A stretch of DNA of 64,000 nt from Mesorhizobium sp. M4B.F.Ca.ET.203.01.1.1 (GCF_004791025.1 NZ_SRUO01000018.1:63079-127078); one strand, 5' to 3'; shown: positions 1 to 8,778, counted from the first letter of the stretch. The notes: generated by a model from the sequence alone, not told the origin. Numbers and translations: made by a program.

Positions 1-1364
1 CCCGAACCGGTCGGACCGGTCACCAAGAAGTGGCCGATGTCGCGCTGATGAAAATTGAACCAGTACGGCGTTTGCGACGTGGTTTCGAGAATGGTGATCG
101 GTAAGCCCCAATGGGTGCCGTCAATCTTCCCCGTCGCGAAATTGTGCATCGACGATAGGCCGGAGAAATTGGCGCTCGACAGCATCGCCTTGCGGGCGAT
201 GTAGCTGCGATTTCCCGGAAGCTGTGCCCAAAAGCCGGCTTCAAGGTTTACGTCCTCACGCAGCCAATTGATGTTCATGTCAGTGAGGCAGGCCCCAAGC
301 TCCGACACCGACTGGCTGACGCCCTTCAAATCGCGGGACAGGCACAACAGGGTCAGATGATGGAAGCCGAATACCGCTTCCTGGTTCATCAGACTGTTCA
401 GGGCGTAGTCGATATCCTTCTCGACCGAACTTCCGGCCTCATCCGACGCCTGGATTTGCCGTTGCAGGCGGGTGATGCGCTCCTGTGCGATGGGCTTGTC
501 CGCGATCGTGAAGGATTGCGTCAGGATGAATTCATGGTTGACCTGCAACAGCCCATCGAGCATGCCCGGCCCGGTGAACGGCGGATATTCCTTCACCGAC
601 AGCAAAGCGCCAAAACGGCTGTCTTCGTCGACCGCCGCCTGGGCCTGCATTGTCCGCTTGCTGAAGTGCAGCCGCGATGTCCCGACAAAGTTTCGTATTC
701 CCATGCGCGGCAATCGCATCTTGCGCGGCACGCCACAGGTCAGGATCGTGTTGAAAAACTCACACGGTTCCGAATACGGCTCCTTATCGCGATAGGCGAT
801 CCCGAGCGCGCGAGCACCGTATTTCTGGAGTTCGCGCGTGATGTTGGAGATCAGCTCCTCAAGCTCTGTGACATCCTCGCGTGTTTGCTGGTTCCGCACT
901 TCTCGGTTGGCCCGATCGAGCAGCTTCTTGACCGAATCACCAATACCGAGAGCGCCACGCATCCCTGACCGCACGATGGTCAGATAGATTTCGTTCGTGA
1001 ACATGCGCTTCTCGCGCAATTGGTCCATGTAGCGTCTGTTCAGCAGCTCGCAGAACGGTTCATCGAACGCGCCGCCAATCTCGGTTTCCACCTCACGGCG
1101 GATGACGGTAGACCAGAGCGAAAAGCGGCTTGAGCCAAGCGCCCGGATCATCGTGTTTTGCACGACGGACCGCATGTTGAGTTCTGCTTGGTCCTCCGTC
1201 TGGAAAAACAGGCCGTCCAACTTGATGACGCTCAGCAAGGAGCCGTTTTCCAGCCCTATCACCGTATCGGACACGTGCCGCAGGTACGGGATATGTGTGG
1301 ACATAGGTCGCTCATTATGAGCGACCTTTCCAAATCCAAGCTCTTCTCTAACGACTTTCAGCAT
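1..1364 (-). CDS. virB4: VirB4 type IV secretion ATPase, C-terminus outside window
   Basis: The minus strand is open from an ATG at 1364 to the window edge, giving about 454 residues of a protein that normally has roughly 790. The N-terminus (IPYLRHVSDTVIGLENG, then REKRMFTNEIYLTIV) matches the CagE/TrbE/VirB4 N-terminal domain. The Walker motifs lie beyond the edge and cannot be checked. VirB4 is the inner-membrane-associated ATPase that powers pilus assembly and substrate passage in conjugative type IV secretion. It follows virB3 by 3 bp in a virB1-B2-B3-B4 order. An ATG at 1304 would also give a sensible start, but the upstream residues (MLKVVREELGFG) read as coding. Confidence 0.9.
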   Translation of the reverse strand, partial: MLKVVREELGFGKVAHNERPMSTHIPYLRHVSDTVIGLENGSLLSVIKLDGLFFQTEDQAELNMRSVVQNTMIRALGSSRFSLWSTVIRREVETEIGGAFDEPFCELLNRRYMDQLREKRMFTNEIYLTIVRSGMRGALGIGDSVKKLLDRANREVRNQQTREDVTELEELISNITRELQKYGARALGIAYRDKEPYSEPCEFFNTILTCGVPRKMRLPRMGIRNFVGTSRLHFSKRTMQAQAAVDEDSRFGALLSVKEYPPFTGPGMLDGLLQVNHEFILTQSFTIADKPIAQERITRLQRQIQASDEAGSSVEKDIDYALNSLMNQEAVFGFHHLTLLCLSRDLKGVSQSVSELGACLTDMNINWLREDVNLEAGFWAQLPGNRSYIARKAMLSSANFSGLSSMHNFATGKIDGTHWGLPITILETTSQTPYWFNFHQRDIGHFLVTGPTGS

Positions 1365-1367
1365 TGG

Positions 1368-1667
1368 TTACGGTCCGTAGGAATTGGTGCCCCAAAAGGT
1401 TTTGTTCCGGGTGCGGGGCGTCATCCGCGACGCCACCTGCAGCACGTCCAAAATCCGGCTGTCCCAGGCGCAAAGTGAAAAAAGGACGAGATACGCCGCC
1501 GGAGCGACCAACAACGCCCACAACGAGTTCGAAGCCAGCCAGCCAATGATGGTGACGCCGACAATGATGACGACCGCCATGTACGGCACGCCCCAAAGCG
1601 TCGGCGATCGGGTCAGGCCGATCACCAACGGAGCCAAGGCTGGCTTTTCGTCCTCGTACTCAGTCAT
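1368..1667 (-). CDS. virB3: VirB3-like conjugal transfer inner-membrane protein
   Basis: 99 residues. After a short polar start comes LAPLVIGLTRSPTLWGVPY, followed by two hydrophobic segments (about residues 25-45 and 48-68), then a basic tail. This is the size and layout of VirB3, which works with VirB4 at the inner membrane in pilus assembly. It lies 1 bp from the end of virB2 and 3 bp before virB4, so translation is probably coupled. It is recognised by pattern and by its place in the virB order. Confidence 0.88.
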   Translation of the reverse strand: MTEYEDEKPALAPLVIGLTRSPTLWGVPYMAVVIIVGVTIIGWLASNSLWALLVAPAAYLVLFSLCAWDSRILDVLQVASRMTPRTRNKTFWGTNSYGP

Positions 1668-1668
1668 T

Positions 1669-2016
1669 TTACTGACCGACGGCCGCGATCATTTCGTCGA
1701 CGATCGTCGGAGCGCCGAACACGAGACCGATACCGACGATCACGGCACCAGCCGTGAACCATGACAGACGGCCGGCGAATGCCAGGAAGCCAAGACCGAT
1801 CACGGCAATAATCGCCAGCAACCGGCCGAACGGACCGGTAATGAAATCGACGATCATTTGGACGGCAGTTTGGAGCGGTGCAAAAGCTCCGCTTCCACCG
1901 CCGCCCTGTGCAAGCGCCAGGTCAGCGCCCGCTAGCTGAATCGCCGCCGCCAGCCCGAGCAAGGCTGCCAGCTTCAGCGCGCTTATCCCCGTACCCTTAT
2001 TCGCAAAGCACTTCAT
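1669..2016 (-). CDS. virB2: VirB2-like pilin precursor
   Basis: 115 residues with a long signal sequence ending near ADLALAQ (about residue 37), then a glycine-rich stretch and two strongly hydrophobic helices (about 49-72 and 78-100). VirB2 is the major subunit of the conjugative pilus; it is processed at the inner membrane and polymerised outside the cell. Length, signal peptide and two-helix core all match the family. It sits between virB1 (12 bp gap) and virB3 (1 bp gap). Confidence 0.88.
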   Translation of the reverse strand: MKCFANKGTGISALKLAALLGLAAAIQLAGADLALAQGGGGSGAFAPLQTAVQMIVDFITGPFGRLLAIIAVIGLGFLAFAGRLSWFTAGAVIVGIGLVFGAPTIVDEMIAAVGQ

Positions 2017-2028
2017 GCCTTCTCTCCT

Positions 2029-2979
2029 TCAAAAGTGCATCACACCGCCGACAAACTTGCCGGTTTTCTTCACGGCAATGACGCCGGCGTTGCCGTCATC
2101 ACCCGCATCAGCGATCGCCGCAGGGGCGGCCGCTCTGGTCTTTGTCCTGACTGTCGGCATTGCCAGACCGAGCTGGTAATTCACCACCTTGGCGACGTAC
2201 CCGACCGTCTCCTTGAACGGTGGGATGCCGCCATGCTCATAAATCCGGTGCTCCCCGCTGTTGTAGGCAGCCGCCACCAGCAGAGGATTTTGAAACTCGT
2301 CGAGCAGCACGCGCAGGTACTTCATGCCGCCTTCGATGTTCTGCGCAGGATCGCAAACGTCTTCGACACCAAAGCGTGTTGCAGTGCCGGGCATCAGCTG
2401 CATTGGGCCGCGCGCGCCCTTGTCCGAATTGCGGGTCTGGTCAAATCCGCTTTCAGCCCAGGCAATGGCAGTGGCGAAAACTTCATCGACCTTATGCCGA
2501 CGAGCCGTTTCCACGACCAAGCTTTTGATTTCCGCGGGGCTTAAGGGAGACGGCCCACAATCTTGCACGTTTGCCGTGCTTGTGGCTGTCGGCCCGGCAA
2601 CACCATTATGGGCAATCTCTCCATTCGCTAGCTTACCCATATCGATAACATTATGGGCATTCTTATCAGATGCATAACAAAGGGCGAACGTACCAATAGG
2701 GTTATCTATAATGGCCCCCGACGGTGAGGCCGTTTCGGGCGCGACCACGCCGTCAGAGCCAAGCACGAATTCACCGCTTGCCTTACCCCACCGGTTTGCG
2801 AAAATAGCGCTGATCGAAGCGTCATTGACCGGCGCCGCAGCTGGCATGTTCGTAACAAATTCGGCTTGTTTCTGCGATTCTTGAGCCGTTGACGCTATCG
2901 GTCCAGCGGCATTTAAGGCTAAAGCGCCTGCCATTACAGCCAATCGCGAAACACCTTCAATTCTAGCCCTTCTGATCAT
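2029..2979 (-). CDS. virB1: VirB1-like lytic transglycosylase
   Basis: 316 residues with an N-terminal signal sequence (LAVMAGALALNAAGPIA). The SLT/lysozyme-like domain lies at about residues 145-265 and carries the family landmarks AWAESGFD (catalytic Glu), GPMQLMPGT and AAYNSGE. VirB1 opens peptidoglycan locally so that the transfer channel can be built. The low-complexity N-terminal stretch before the domain, and the Ala-rich tail, are variable in the family. It is the first gene of the leftward virB operon; the region upstream (2980-3138) separates it from a rightward operon. Confidence 0.9.
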   Translation of the reverse strand: MIRRARIEGVSRLAVMAGALALNAAGPIASTAQESQKQAEFVTNMPAAAPVNDASISAIFANRWGKASGEFVLGSDGVVAPETASPSGAIIDNPIGTFALCYASDKNAHNVIDMGKLANGEIAHNGVAGPTATSTANVQDCGPSPLSPAEIKSLVVETARRHKVDEVFATAIAWAESGFDQTRNSDKGARGPMQLMPGTATRFGVEDVCDPAQNIEGGMKYLRVLLDEFQNPLLVAAAYNSGEHRIYEHGGIPPFKETVGYVAKVVNYQLGLAMPTVRTKTRAAAPAAIADAGDDGNAGVIAVKKTGKFVGGVMHF

Positions 2980-3138
2980 CGTCCCCCGCCTAACTTGCGG
3001 TGTTGAGATTACAACGAAAACCGATTAAGTTCGTAGGTGCATGATACCGATTTGGGGTAGTGATACAAGTTTTTGCACCATACTTAAACCCCCCTCTTGC
3101 GGGTAATCCAATGTCACCAGGATGGTTAGGGCTAGAAA
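2980..3138. promoter_or_regulatory. Divergent intergenic region between virB1 and exported-protein operon
   Basis: This AT-richer 159-bp gap separates the leftward virB genes from the rightward SNase-like genes, so it should carry promoters for both. It contains a spaced inverted repeat, GGTGCA near 3036 and TGCACC near 3076, and two TGATAC copies. No known regulator site could be assigned. Confidence 0.45.
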
Positions 3139-3747
3139 ATGAAACGTACCATTATTGCCACACTCGCTAGTTGCGTCATGGCAACACCGGCTTTGTCCGT
3201 GGAGGACATCAACAAGGACTACATCAAGTCGCTGGCTGCACCGGGCAAGACGGTGCTGGTCGTCGAGTATTACGACGGTTCCGGCAAGATCGTGGACCGC
3301 AAGGGATATGCGTCTCAGGCCGGTTACAAGGCCGTCTCCCCGACAGAATTTCGCGTTGATGAAAAAACAACGCTGCATCTTTTCGGGCTCGAGCCGTGTC
3401 AGGGCGAGATGGTCAACCGCAAGGAAGACTTTGCCGGGGCGTGCTCAGCATTCGCCCAAGAGCAGCTTCAGATCATGTTGAAAAGCCCGAAGGTGATTTT
3501 CTGCCGGGCGTTTGTGAGTGAGCAGAACGCCGCGAAGCAGAATGCGACCTGCTACGGCTACTACAACTACCCGGGCAGTCTCGACACTGTCGACATGTTC
3601 GAAGAACAGCTTTTATCACTTGGAGCGCTTCGGCTCGCCAAGAAGCCGGACGGAACATACGTCCGCCCGGATCTCGCAAAGGCCGAGGAAATCGGCAAGT
3701 CGGGGTCATACGGCATGTGGGCCGATCCACGGGCAAAATCACAATGA
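3139..3747 (+). CDS. Exported SNase-fold-like protein, first of three in tandem
   Basis: 202 residues with a Sec signal peptide (residues 1-20, ending TPALS). The middle part (TTLHLFGLEPCQGE, later CYGYYNYPG) follows the layout of staphylococcal-nuclease-like proteins. However, the catalytic Arg, Asp and Glu of the canonical R-x-x-x-I-D-x-x-E segment are not visible, so nuclease activity is doubtful. Several cysteines suggest disulfides in the periplasm. Its last four bases overlap the next gene (ATGA), showing a coupled operon divergent from virB. The role in conjugation is inferred from position only. Confidence 0.75.
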   Translation: MKRTIIATLASCVMATPALSVEDINKDYIKSLAAPGKTVLVVEYYDGSGKIVDRKGYASQAGYKAVSPTEFRVDEKTTLHLFGLEPCQGEMVNRKEDFAGACSAFAQEQLQIMLKSPKVIFCRAFVSEQNAAKQNATCYGYYNYPGSLDTVDMFEEQLLSLGALRLAKKPDGTYVRPDLAKAEEIGKSGSYGMWADPRAKSQ

Positions 3748-4283
3748 GAAGGCTTCTCGCCATTCTCGGTGTCGCGCTGGCTCCGGTGGCAGCAGCCGCA
3801 GCACCAGCCGGCTACTTCGATCTCCAGCCAGGTGTCACGCTCGAAACCGGCGACACGTGGTTTTCAGACGGGCTGCGCTACCGTCTCTTTGGCGTCCAGT
3901 CATGCCTTCGCGGCACGTTCTACACCGACAAGAAGGGCCAAAAGCGCGACTGTGGCGATGCTTCGCTGGCCGTCTTCGCCGCCTACATCAAGGACACGAA
4001 ACCGGTGTGTGCTCCCGTCGCCAAGACGGCCGACCTCTCCTATGTCGTCTGCTACGCCACAGTGGGCAAAGACCGGCTCGACCTGGCTACAATGATGATC
4101 GCCAGCGGCTATGCCTTCGCTTCGCTCAACGCCGACGGCCTGCCCTTTCATACTCCCTATGCTGTTGCCGAACAGGACGCCCGCGAAAGGCGGGCTGGCT
4201 TGTGGCAGTTCCAAGACGTCCAACACCCGGCCGTCCTTCTGAGCCGATCGGCCAACGAGCGAGCCAAGAAAGCAAAACAATGA
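3744..4283 (+). CDS. Exported SNase-fold-like protein, second of three
   Basis: 179 residues. The start at 3744 is set by the ATGA overlap with the previous stop and by a clean signal peptide (RRLLAILGVALAPVAAAAA). The segment LRYRLFGVQSCLRGTF aligns by eye with the SNase core strand, but the usual acidic residues are replaced, so it is probably not a working nuclease. The C-terminal part (MIASGYAFA, then AEQDARERRAGLW) keeps the typical SNase ending, in which a Gly-Leu-Trp follows an Arg-rich helix. It overlaps the next gene by 4 bp. Confidence 0.78.
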   Translation: MRRLLAILGVALAPVAAAAAPAGYFDLQPGVTLETGDTWFSDGLRYRLFGVQSCLRGTFYTDKKGQKRDCGDASLAVFAAYIKDTKPVCAPVAKTADLSYVVCYATVGKDRLDLATMMIASGYAFASLNADGLPFHTPYAVAEQDARERRAGLWQFQDVQHPAVLLSRSANERAKKAKQ

Positions 4284-4975
4284 AAGATACCGCCGTCGCT
4301 ACGGTCATTGTTGCAGCAGCGATCGCGACCCCCGCGATGGCTGCCGATATCATCAGGAGCCGGGCTCCAGTCCGCTATGAGCCGCGAGTTGTGCCCGCTC
4401 CCGTCTATCCCGTCTTCAAAGGGCGCGTCGCCGTCATAGACGGTCGCACCCTCTGGTATCCCCAATTCGCTCAGGGAATTCGTCTCGCAGACATCGATGC
4501 TTGCGAGCTGCCCCAATGGGCGTTCAATCCGAAATGGGAAGACCGTGAGCGCGTCAAAGCACCGCCACCGGTTCCTTGTGGTCCATTTGCCAAAGCCTGG
4601 CTCAAACGAACCGTCGGTAATAAATCCGTCGAATGCACCGTTCTCGGCTATGACCATGATGGCGTGCCGTCGGCGCGATGCATCGTAACGGGCCGCGATC
4701 TCGCGCTCGAAATGCTCCGCGTCGGCTGGGCGCGGGTCGCAACCCCCTATCTCTACAACGGCCAGTACATCACCTATCAGCGTCACGCCATGGCGGCCCG
4801 TTATGGCATGTGGGCGACTTACGTTCTCGACATGAATGAGTGGAGGCGGAAGGCCGTCGACAAGACGCTAGATCGCCGGCCGATCGCAGATTTCAATCTT
4901 CTTGCAGAACGGGAAAGCGAAATTTCGCCTCCCTTCGCCGACGCTCGCAAAAAACCGAATAGGACAGATCGATAG
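4280..4975 (+). CDS. Exported thermonuclease-like protein, third of three
   Basis: 231 residues, signal peptide at 1-22 (ATPAMAA). This is the clearest SNase relative of the three: VIDGRTL, then IRLADIDACELPQ, then CGPFAKAWL and MAARYGMWA. The first catalytic segment keeps Arg, Asp and Glu. The usual VIDGDT has become VIDGRT, and the usual DRYGR has become DHDGV, which removes the second catalytic Arg. It may bind nucleic acid without cutting well. The start at 4280 overlaps the stop of the previous gene by 4 bp. The C-terminal 45 residues are charged and probably disordered. Confidence 0.8.
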   Translation: MKDTAVATVIVAAAIATPAMAADIIRSRAPVRYEPRVVPAPVYPVFKGRVAVIDGRTLWYPQFAQGIRLADIDACELPQWAFNPKWEDRERVKAPPPVPCGPFAKAWLKRTVGNKSVECTVLGYDHDGVPSARCIVTGRDLALEMLRVGWARVATPYLYNGQYITYQRHAMAARYGMWATYVLDMNEWRRKAVDKTLDRRPIADFNLLAERESEISPPFADARKKPNRTDR

Positions 4976-5380
4976 TTGCCAGACTTCGCCCATATTGCGA
5001 ACTCCATCGCAAACGATCCCTTGGCGAGCTTGTTGCTTGCCATTCCGATATCGTTCGCGCTGATCGTCCTTTCCTCACGAATCTGGTGGGTGCATGGCCC
5101 CTTTGCTGTGCTACTGCTCGCCGTGTCGATCCTTTTTCAAAGTCAACGCAACCTCGCATTCGACAGCTTTCTGGTTGGGCTCTTTGCTTTCCCGCCACTG
5201 TGCCGGGACATCCCCAACCAGCCGCTCCTCTTCCGGATAGGGATCTTCTGGTTCTCAGCTTTCGCGCTCGTTGCCGCCGCCATCTACGCTGCCGGCGATC
5301 GAGCGCAGCCTGCCACACCCAGCGACAAACTCCATGTCGATCGGGCCCCACCAGCAGTCACCATCGAGAGGACCACCTGA
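4976..5380 (+). CDS. Small multi-pass membrane protein in virB-divergent operon
   Basis: 134 residues starting at a TTG directly after the previous stop. Three hydrophobic stretches (about residues 14-33, 40-57 and 84-107) predict membrane insertion. No family was recognised. The tight spacing with the SNase-like genes and the next exported protein suggests one transcript. A membrane role near the conjugation channel, such as entry exclusion, is possible but is inference only. Confidence 0.6.
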   Translation: MPDFAHIANSIANDPLASLLLAIPISFALIVLSSRIWWVHGPFAVLLLAVSILFQSQRNLAFDSFLVGLFAFPPLCRDIPNQPLLFRIGIFWFSAFALVAAAIYAAGDRAQPATPSDKLHVDRAPPAVTIERTT

Positions 5381-5381
5381 C

Positions 5382-5930
5382 ATGAAAAACCTGCTTTATG
5401 CGGCAGCCGGCCTAGCAGCCGTCGCTATCCTGCCTGCTACCGCCGCCAAGGCTCAAGATGCCTCCTGGGGTTGCCAAATACTGCTCTGTGCTGCCTCGCA
5501 AAGTCCGTCCTGGCATGGCGTTTCCTACTGCGTTCCGCCAATGACGAAACTCATTCGCGCCATGGCGAAGCCAGGCTTCTCTTGGCCGATTTGCCACGAA
5601 GCAAAGGCTGGAGAACCTGGCCGCCAAGAGTACGCAGACTGCCCGGAAGGCTCGAAGGTCGGCTATAGCGAGCGGGGCAAGGAAGGCAATCGCCGCGTCC
5701 CCGATCAGTGCGTCAAGACCGTGAATGTCTGCAAATCGAGGTTTAACAGCCAGGCCGACAAAAATGGCCTCACTATTCCCGTTCGTCGTGCTGGTCCTGA
5801 CAGCGACGGAAGCGATAGCTGCACTAAAGAAATTTCGTCAATGCGTCCCCGCCGCGCCGATCCCTGGTATTTCGACATCCCGAACGACCAAGGCGTAAAA
5901 CAACGCCACTGGTTCAATTTGAATCTTTAG
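5382..5930 (+). CDS. Exported Cys-rich protein resembling rhizobial conjugation-region proteins
   Basis: 182 residues with a signal peptide (LLYAAAGLAAVAILPATAAKAQ). The mature part has paired cysteines (WGCQILLC, YCVPP, WPICHE, CPEG, QCV, CKSR, CTKE), which suggests a disulfide-held periplasmic or outer-membrane protein. The motif LLCAASQSPSW resembles small proteins seen next to virB genes in rhizobia, but no function is known to me. The ATG starts 1 bp after the previous stop. Confidence 0.7.
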   Translation: MKNLLYAAAGLAAVAILPATAAKAQDASWGCQILLCAASQSPSWHGVSYCVPPMTKLIRAMAKPGFSWPICHEAKAGEPGRQEYADCPEGSKVGYSERGKEGNRRVPDQCVKTVNVCKSRFNSQADKNGLTIPVRRAGPDSDGSDSCTKEISSMRPRRADPWYFDIPNDQGVKQRHWFNLNL

Positions 5931-5944
5931 GTGAGGATTCTAGC

Positions 5945-6364
5945 GTGAACCAAAACGCACTTCTCGCGATTGCCGCCACCGTTGGCTTGTTAGCCGGCGC
6001 TGGCGGCACATGGCTTGCGATGCCCGGCGTCGAAGCACAGGCACTTTCCAAGGCCGAACTCGCAGCGGCTATTTCTGCCGATCCTTCTCTGTGCCCTGTT
6101 CCGCAAGCCCCGATCGTCGAAGCGCCGACGGAGGATGAAGCTCTTGCCGCTTTCCGGAAGGCACAGCAAGCTTCGCCGCTCGTTTGGGACCGCAACAACA
6201 TGCCCGAGATCTCGCTTGCTCTCGGCCAGTGCGACAAGAACAGCAGCGGCCCCGGAGTATCGTGCATGACATCAATCAAGATGTCACCACAGGCTCAGCC
6301 CCTGGATCGCGTCGTCGGGTTTGCCAAAGACGCATCCGGAGAATGGATCGCTACCATCAACTAG
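5945..6364 (+). CDS. Exported hypothetical protein in virB-divergent operon
   Basis: 139 residues from a GTG, preceded by GTGAGG, a weak ribosome site. It has an N-terminal hydrophobic anchor or signal (about 7-29), an acidic Ala/Pro-rich linker and a small soluble end (VVGFAKDASGEWIA). No family was recognised. Position and orientation place it in the same operon as the upstream exported proteins. Confidence 0.6.
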   Translation: MNQNALLAIAATVGLLAGAGGTWLAMPGVEAQALSKAELAAAISADPSLCPVPQAPIVEAPTEDEALAAFRKAQQASPLVWDRNNMPEISLALGQCDKNSSGPGVSCMTSIKMSPQAQPLDRVVGFAKDASGEWIATIN

Positions 6365-6409
6365 CCGGCCTCCGCCGCCGGTTTTAAACGGCGAGACCGA
6401 CGAAAACAG

Positions 6410-6595
6410 GTGTTGCTGAAAATGGAAGACGAACTGCTCGACTACGCCACAGTCTGTGCGACGGGTCTGATCTGCCTCGTCATTGCCCTGCTTTTCGGCT
6501 GGAACTTCATCGCCGCTTTGATTTGGGGATGCTTGACCGGTGCCGTGCAGGCCGGTGCGATCAGGTTGATCCACGGAAGAGCAGATCGACTTTGA
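6410..6595 (+). CDS. Very small membrane protein
   Basis: 61 residues if started at the GTG; an in-frame ATG at 6422 (MEDELLDY) gives 57 and may be the true start. The region from about residue 10 to 52 is almost all hydrophobic (VIALLFGWNFIAALIWG), forming two membrane helices, and it ends with a basic tail. It is the last gene before a terminator-like hairpin at 6621. No function was recognised. Confidence 0.55.
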   Translation: MLLKMEDELLDYATVCATGLICLVIALLFGWNFIAALIWGCLTGAVQAGAIRLIHGRADRL

Positions 6596-6620
6596 CCCGC
6601 AAGCACCTGTGGCATGAAGA

Positions 6621-6645
6621 AGCCCGCTTTTCAGCGGCTTTTTCA
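6621..6645 (+). terminator. Rho-independent terminator-like hairpin
   Basis: AGCCCGC and GCGGCT form an imperfect stem followed by a T run, just after the last gene of the rightward exported-protein operon. Confidence 0.55.
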
Positions 6646-6666
6646 CCCCCATGATGGCTGATCACC

Positions 6667-7029
6667 TCACCCAAAAGGCGCCGCCATCTCCATAACCGTC
6701 GCCATTTCCCTTTCCTCGAGACGCTCCCGCCTCGCGATCAGATATGCCGCGATGTATACCAGCTTCCCGATGGATTCCCGGTGATCGGCGGGCTGATACG
6801 CAATCACGTCGCGCCGCGCCGCGGCCTCGTCCAACGCGATCACGTCGCCAGCCCCAGGCGCCTTCTCAGCCTCTCGCAACGCTTTGGCCGCTCTTTGAGC
6901 CGCGACATGTCGTTCGGTTATGTCGGCCAGGGAGCCGCGCCGCGCCTCAGCATTAATCGCCGTGCGATTCTGCCGAGTGAAATGGTTGCCTCCGGATAGG
7001 TCATTTGAAGATTTTCCTAGGCTCAGCAT
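6667..7029 (-). CDS. Conserved hypothetical protein near rcgA
   Basis: 120 residues from the ATG at 7029, which has GAGGAA seven bases upstream; in-frame ATGs at 7044 and 7116 are alternatives. The protein is largely helical and charged, with an Ala/Arg/Glu-rich middle (RHVAAQRAAKALREAEKA), and ends ERLEEREMATVMEMAAPFG. No domain was recognised. It is convergent with the exported-protein operon and divergent from rcgA. Confidence 0.5.
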   Translation of the reverse strand: MLSLGKSSNDLSGGNHFTRQNRTAINAEARRGSLADITERHVAAQRAAKALREAEKAPGAGDVIALDEAAARRDVIAYQPADHRESIGKLVYIAAYLIARRERLEEREMATVMEMAAPFG

Positions 7030-7167
7030 GGCTTCATTCCTCATGCGGGCACACTCCGCCCCTGCCACCCCGGCCAAAATCGAGTTGAAAAATACGTTGA
7101 TTGAGGACGAAGGCACGATAGGATACGAAGCCTAGCGAAACGAAACGAAAGTAGCGCCTGTAAGCCA

Positions 7168-8778
7168 TTGATTAAGAATGGAAAAATATTCCTCCCTCCG
7201 CCGGGAGACGAAAGTGATTTCAAAGAAATATTCAAGCGGTTGGCCGCGGCGGGTGCTGGTAGGCCATTGGGCAAGGACGGGTTTCCTGCAGGCCCATGGA
7301 CGCCCGAGCTTCTCGCAGAGGCGATTTCACAGATAGATTCCAACCGGATTGGGGTCGATCTGCGAACGGTGCAGCTTTGGTTTCAAGAGAACGAGAAGGG
7401 AATTAGCACTGCCAATATTCGTTGGCTGGCGAGGGTTTTTGGCTGCGATGATCCGGCGGCAACCAGCGAATGGCAGATGGAGCTTAGTGCGGCGCAATCG
7501 CGGTTATCGGCCAAGAGACGAGAATGGAAGAGAGCCGGAAGCAGCGTTGCACAGGAGATTCCAGACACAGCACTGGCTGCGACCTTCGATGACGACACAG
7601 CGTCTCCAGAGCTAAAACGGGATACTGACGCCAAGGGGCCGAGGCGGCGTTTTAGTTTGGCGAGGAAATCGGAGGCGTTTTTTAGTCACGGATCTCCCCT
7701 GAATTTACCGGCGTCGGTGTTTGCCGGCATGACCGCCCTCGGCTTTATGTCGTACATCATTGGTATCCACAACGTCACCTACGAGCGAGCGGACGGGCTC
7801 GTTAAGCAGGTTGGATTCCTTTGGGCCGCAAATTGGACACTCGACTTTATGGTGTTCTTACCGCTGTTTTTCTTCTTCGTTATAGAGTTGCTGGTCTTCT
7901 GGAAAAGTGAGGGGCGCAGAAAGCTCGCAGCGCGGGGCGATCAGGTGGAAAGCGACGACGCCTGGTTGCGCAACGTTGACGCTTCCTCGTACACATATTG
8001 GTCGGTTTTTTTGATTTGCTTGCTGTTCGCGGGTCTTTTTCAATGGATCGGCGTGTCCTTGATCCCGTTGATGAAGGGCGGTGGCAACTACGCCATGGAT
8101 TGGGGAAAAATAGCTCTTGTGCGTCCTGAGGTCATATCTGTCCCCGAAACAGTCGTTTTTACGGGGATCGCTTACCTATACATGTGCCTGGTGTTTTATC
8201 TTTTCTTCGCAGGTCTCATTTTGCTCTATACGGTTGTTCATGATCTTTGGAGAATTGGAGACGGATTGAAGAAGCTGCCGCATGTTGATCATCAGCAAGA
8301 GCTCAATGAAGCCGGCCTCACAGTGATGCGTGGGGTTTTTCGGTGTACTATTTTGGGGGTTTTGGTCGCCATATGGATGAAGGTCCAAAGCTCTTATCTG
8401 GCATCCAGTGGTGAGAATATTGTGGCGTGGTTGGTCGGCGATATGTCTTCGATGTTCCAAGGTCGCGATGATGTGAGCACCAGGTTCCGCTATCGTATGC
8501 CGACGCATTACAGCAGCTTTCTTATCGTTATTTCGACCTGTTTTGTATTTCTGTATGGCTCCATCCGATTAGGTGTCGGAGGTCGATTTCACGCGCCTTT
8601 GTGGAAGATGTCGGCGGTCGTGGCGTTACTTGTTGTCAGCTACTTGTTGATCGACGCGTTTGCCGGCTTTTCCACCCTTCTGGCCATTTCGGTGCTAGTC
8701 GCACTATACGGCCTGTTCGATCCAGGATTAGGCCGCTGGCGAGCGAGCGAGTTAGGAAACAATCAGAGTGTTTCATAG
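7168..8778 (+). CDS. rcgA: RcgA-like membrane protein of rhizobial conjugation regions
   Basis: 536 residues from a TTG. The N-terminal 120 residues read as a soluble helix-turn-helix-like region (VDLRTVQLWFQENEKGIS, then IRWLARVFGC). After a charged linker there are about seven hydrophobic segments between residues 180 and 525. The size, the layout and the gene that follows match the RcgA/RcgR pair described as modulating conjugative transfer of rhizobial plasmids with VirB-type systems. It overlaps rcgR by 11 bp, so the two are surely co-translated. A DNA-binding-like head on a membrane body is notable; what it binds is unknown. Confidence 0.75.
   Translation: MIKNGKIFLPPPGDESDFKEIFKRLAAAGAGRPLGKDGFPAGPWTPELLAEAISQIDSNRIGVDLRTVQLWFQENEKGISTANIRWLARVFGCDDPAATSEWQMELSAAQSRLSAKRREWKRAGSSVAQEIPDTALAATFDDDTASPELKRDTDAKGPRRRFSLARKSEAFFSHGSPLNLPASVFAGMTALGFMSYIIGIHNVTYERADGLVKQVGFLWAANWTLDFMVFLPLFFFFVIELLVFWKSEGRRKLAARGDQVESDDAWLRNVDASSYTYWSVFLICLLFAGLFQWIGVSLIPLMKGGGNYAMDWGKIALVRPEVISVPETVVFTGIAYLYMCLVFYLFFAGLILLYTVVHDLWRIGDGLKKLPHVDHQQELNEAGLTVMRGVFRCTILGVLVAIWMKVQSSYLASSGENIVAWLVGDMSSMFQGRDDVSTRFRYRMPTHYSSFLIVISTCFVFLYGSIRLGVGGRFHAPLWKMSAVVALLVVSYLLIDAFAGFSTLLAISVLVALYGLFDPGLGRWRASELGNNQSVS

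Noticed and set aside
2980..3138. vir-box or quorum-box in the virB divergent promoter
   Set aside because: Only weak inverted repeats are seen and none fits a known box well enough to name.
3518..4279. Long in-frame extension before the third SNase-like gene
   Set aside because: It overlaps two real genes in another frame. The signal peptide and the ATGA junction at 4280 set the start.
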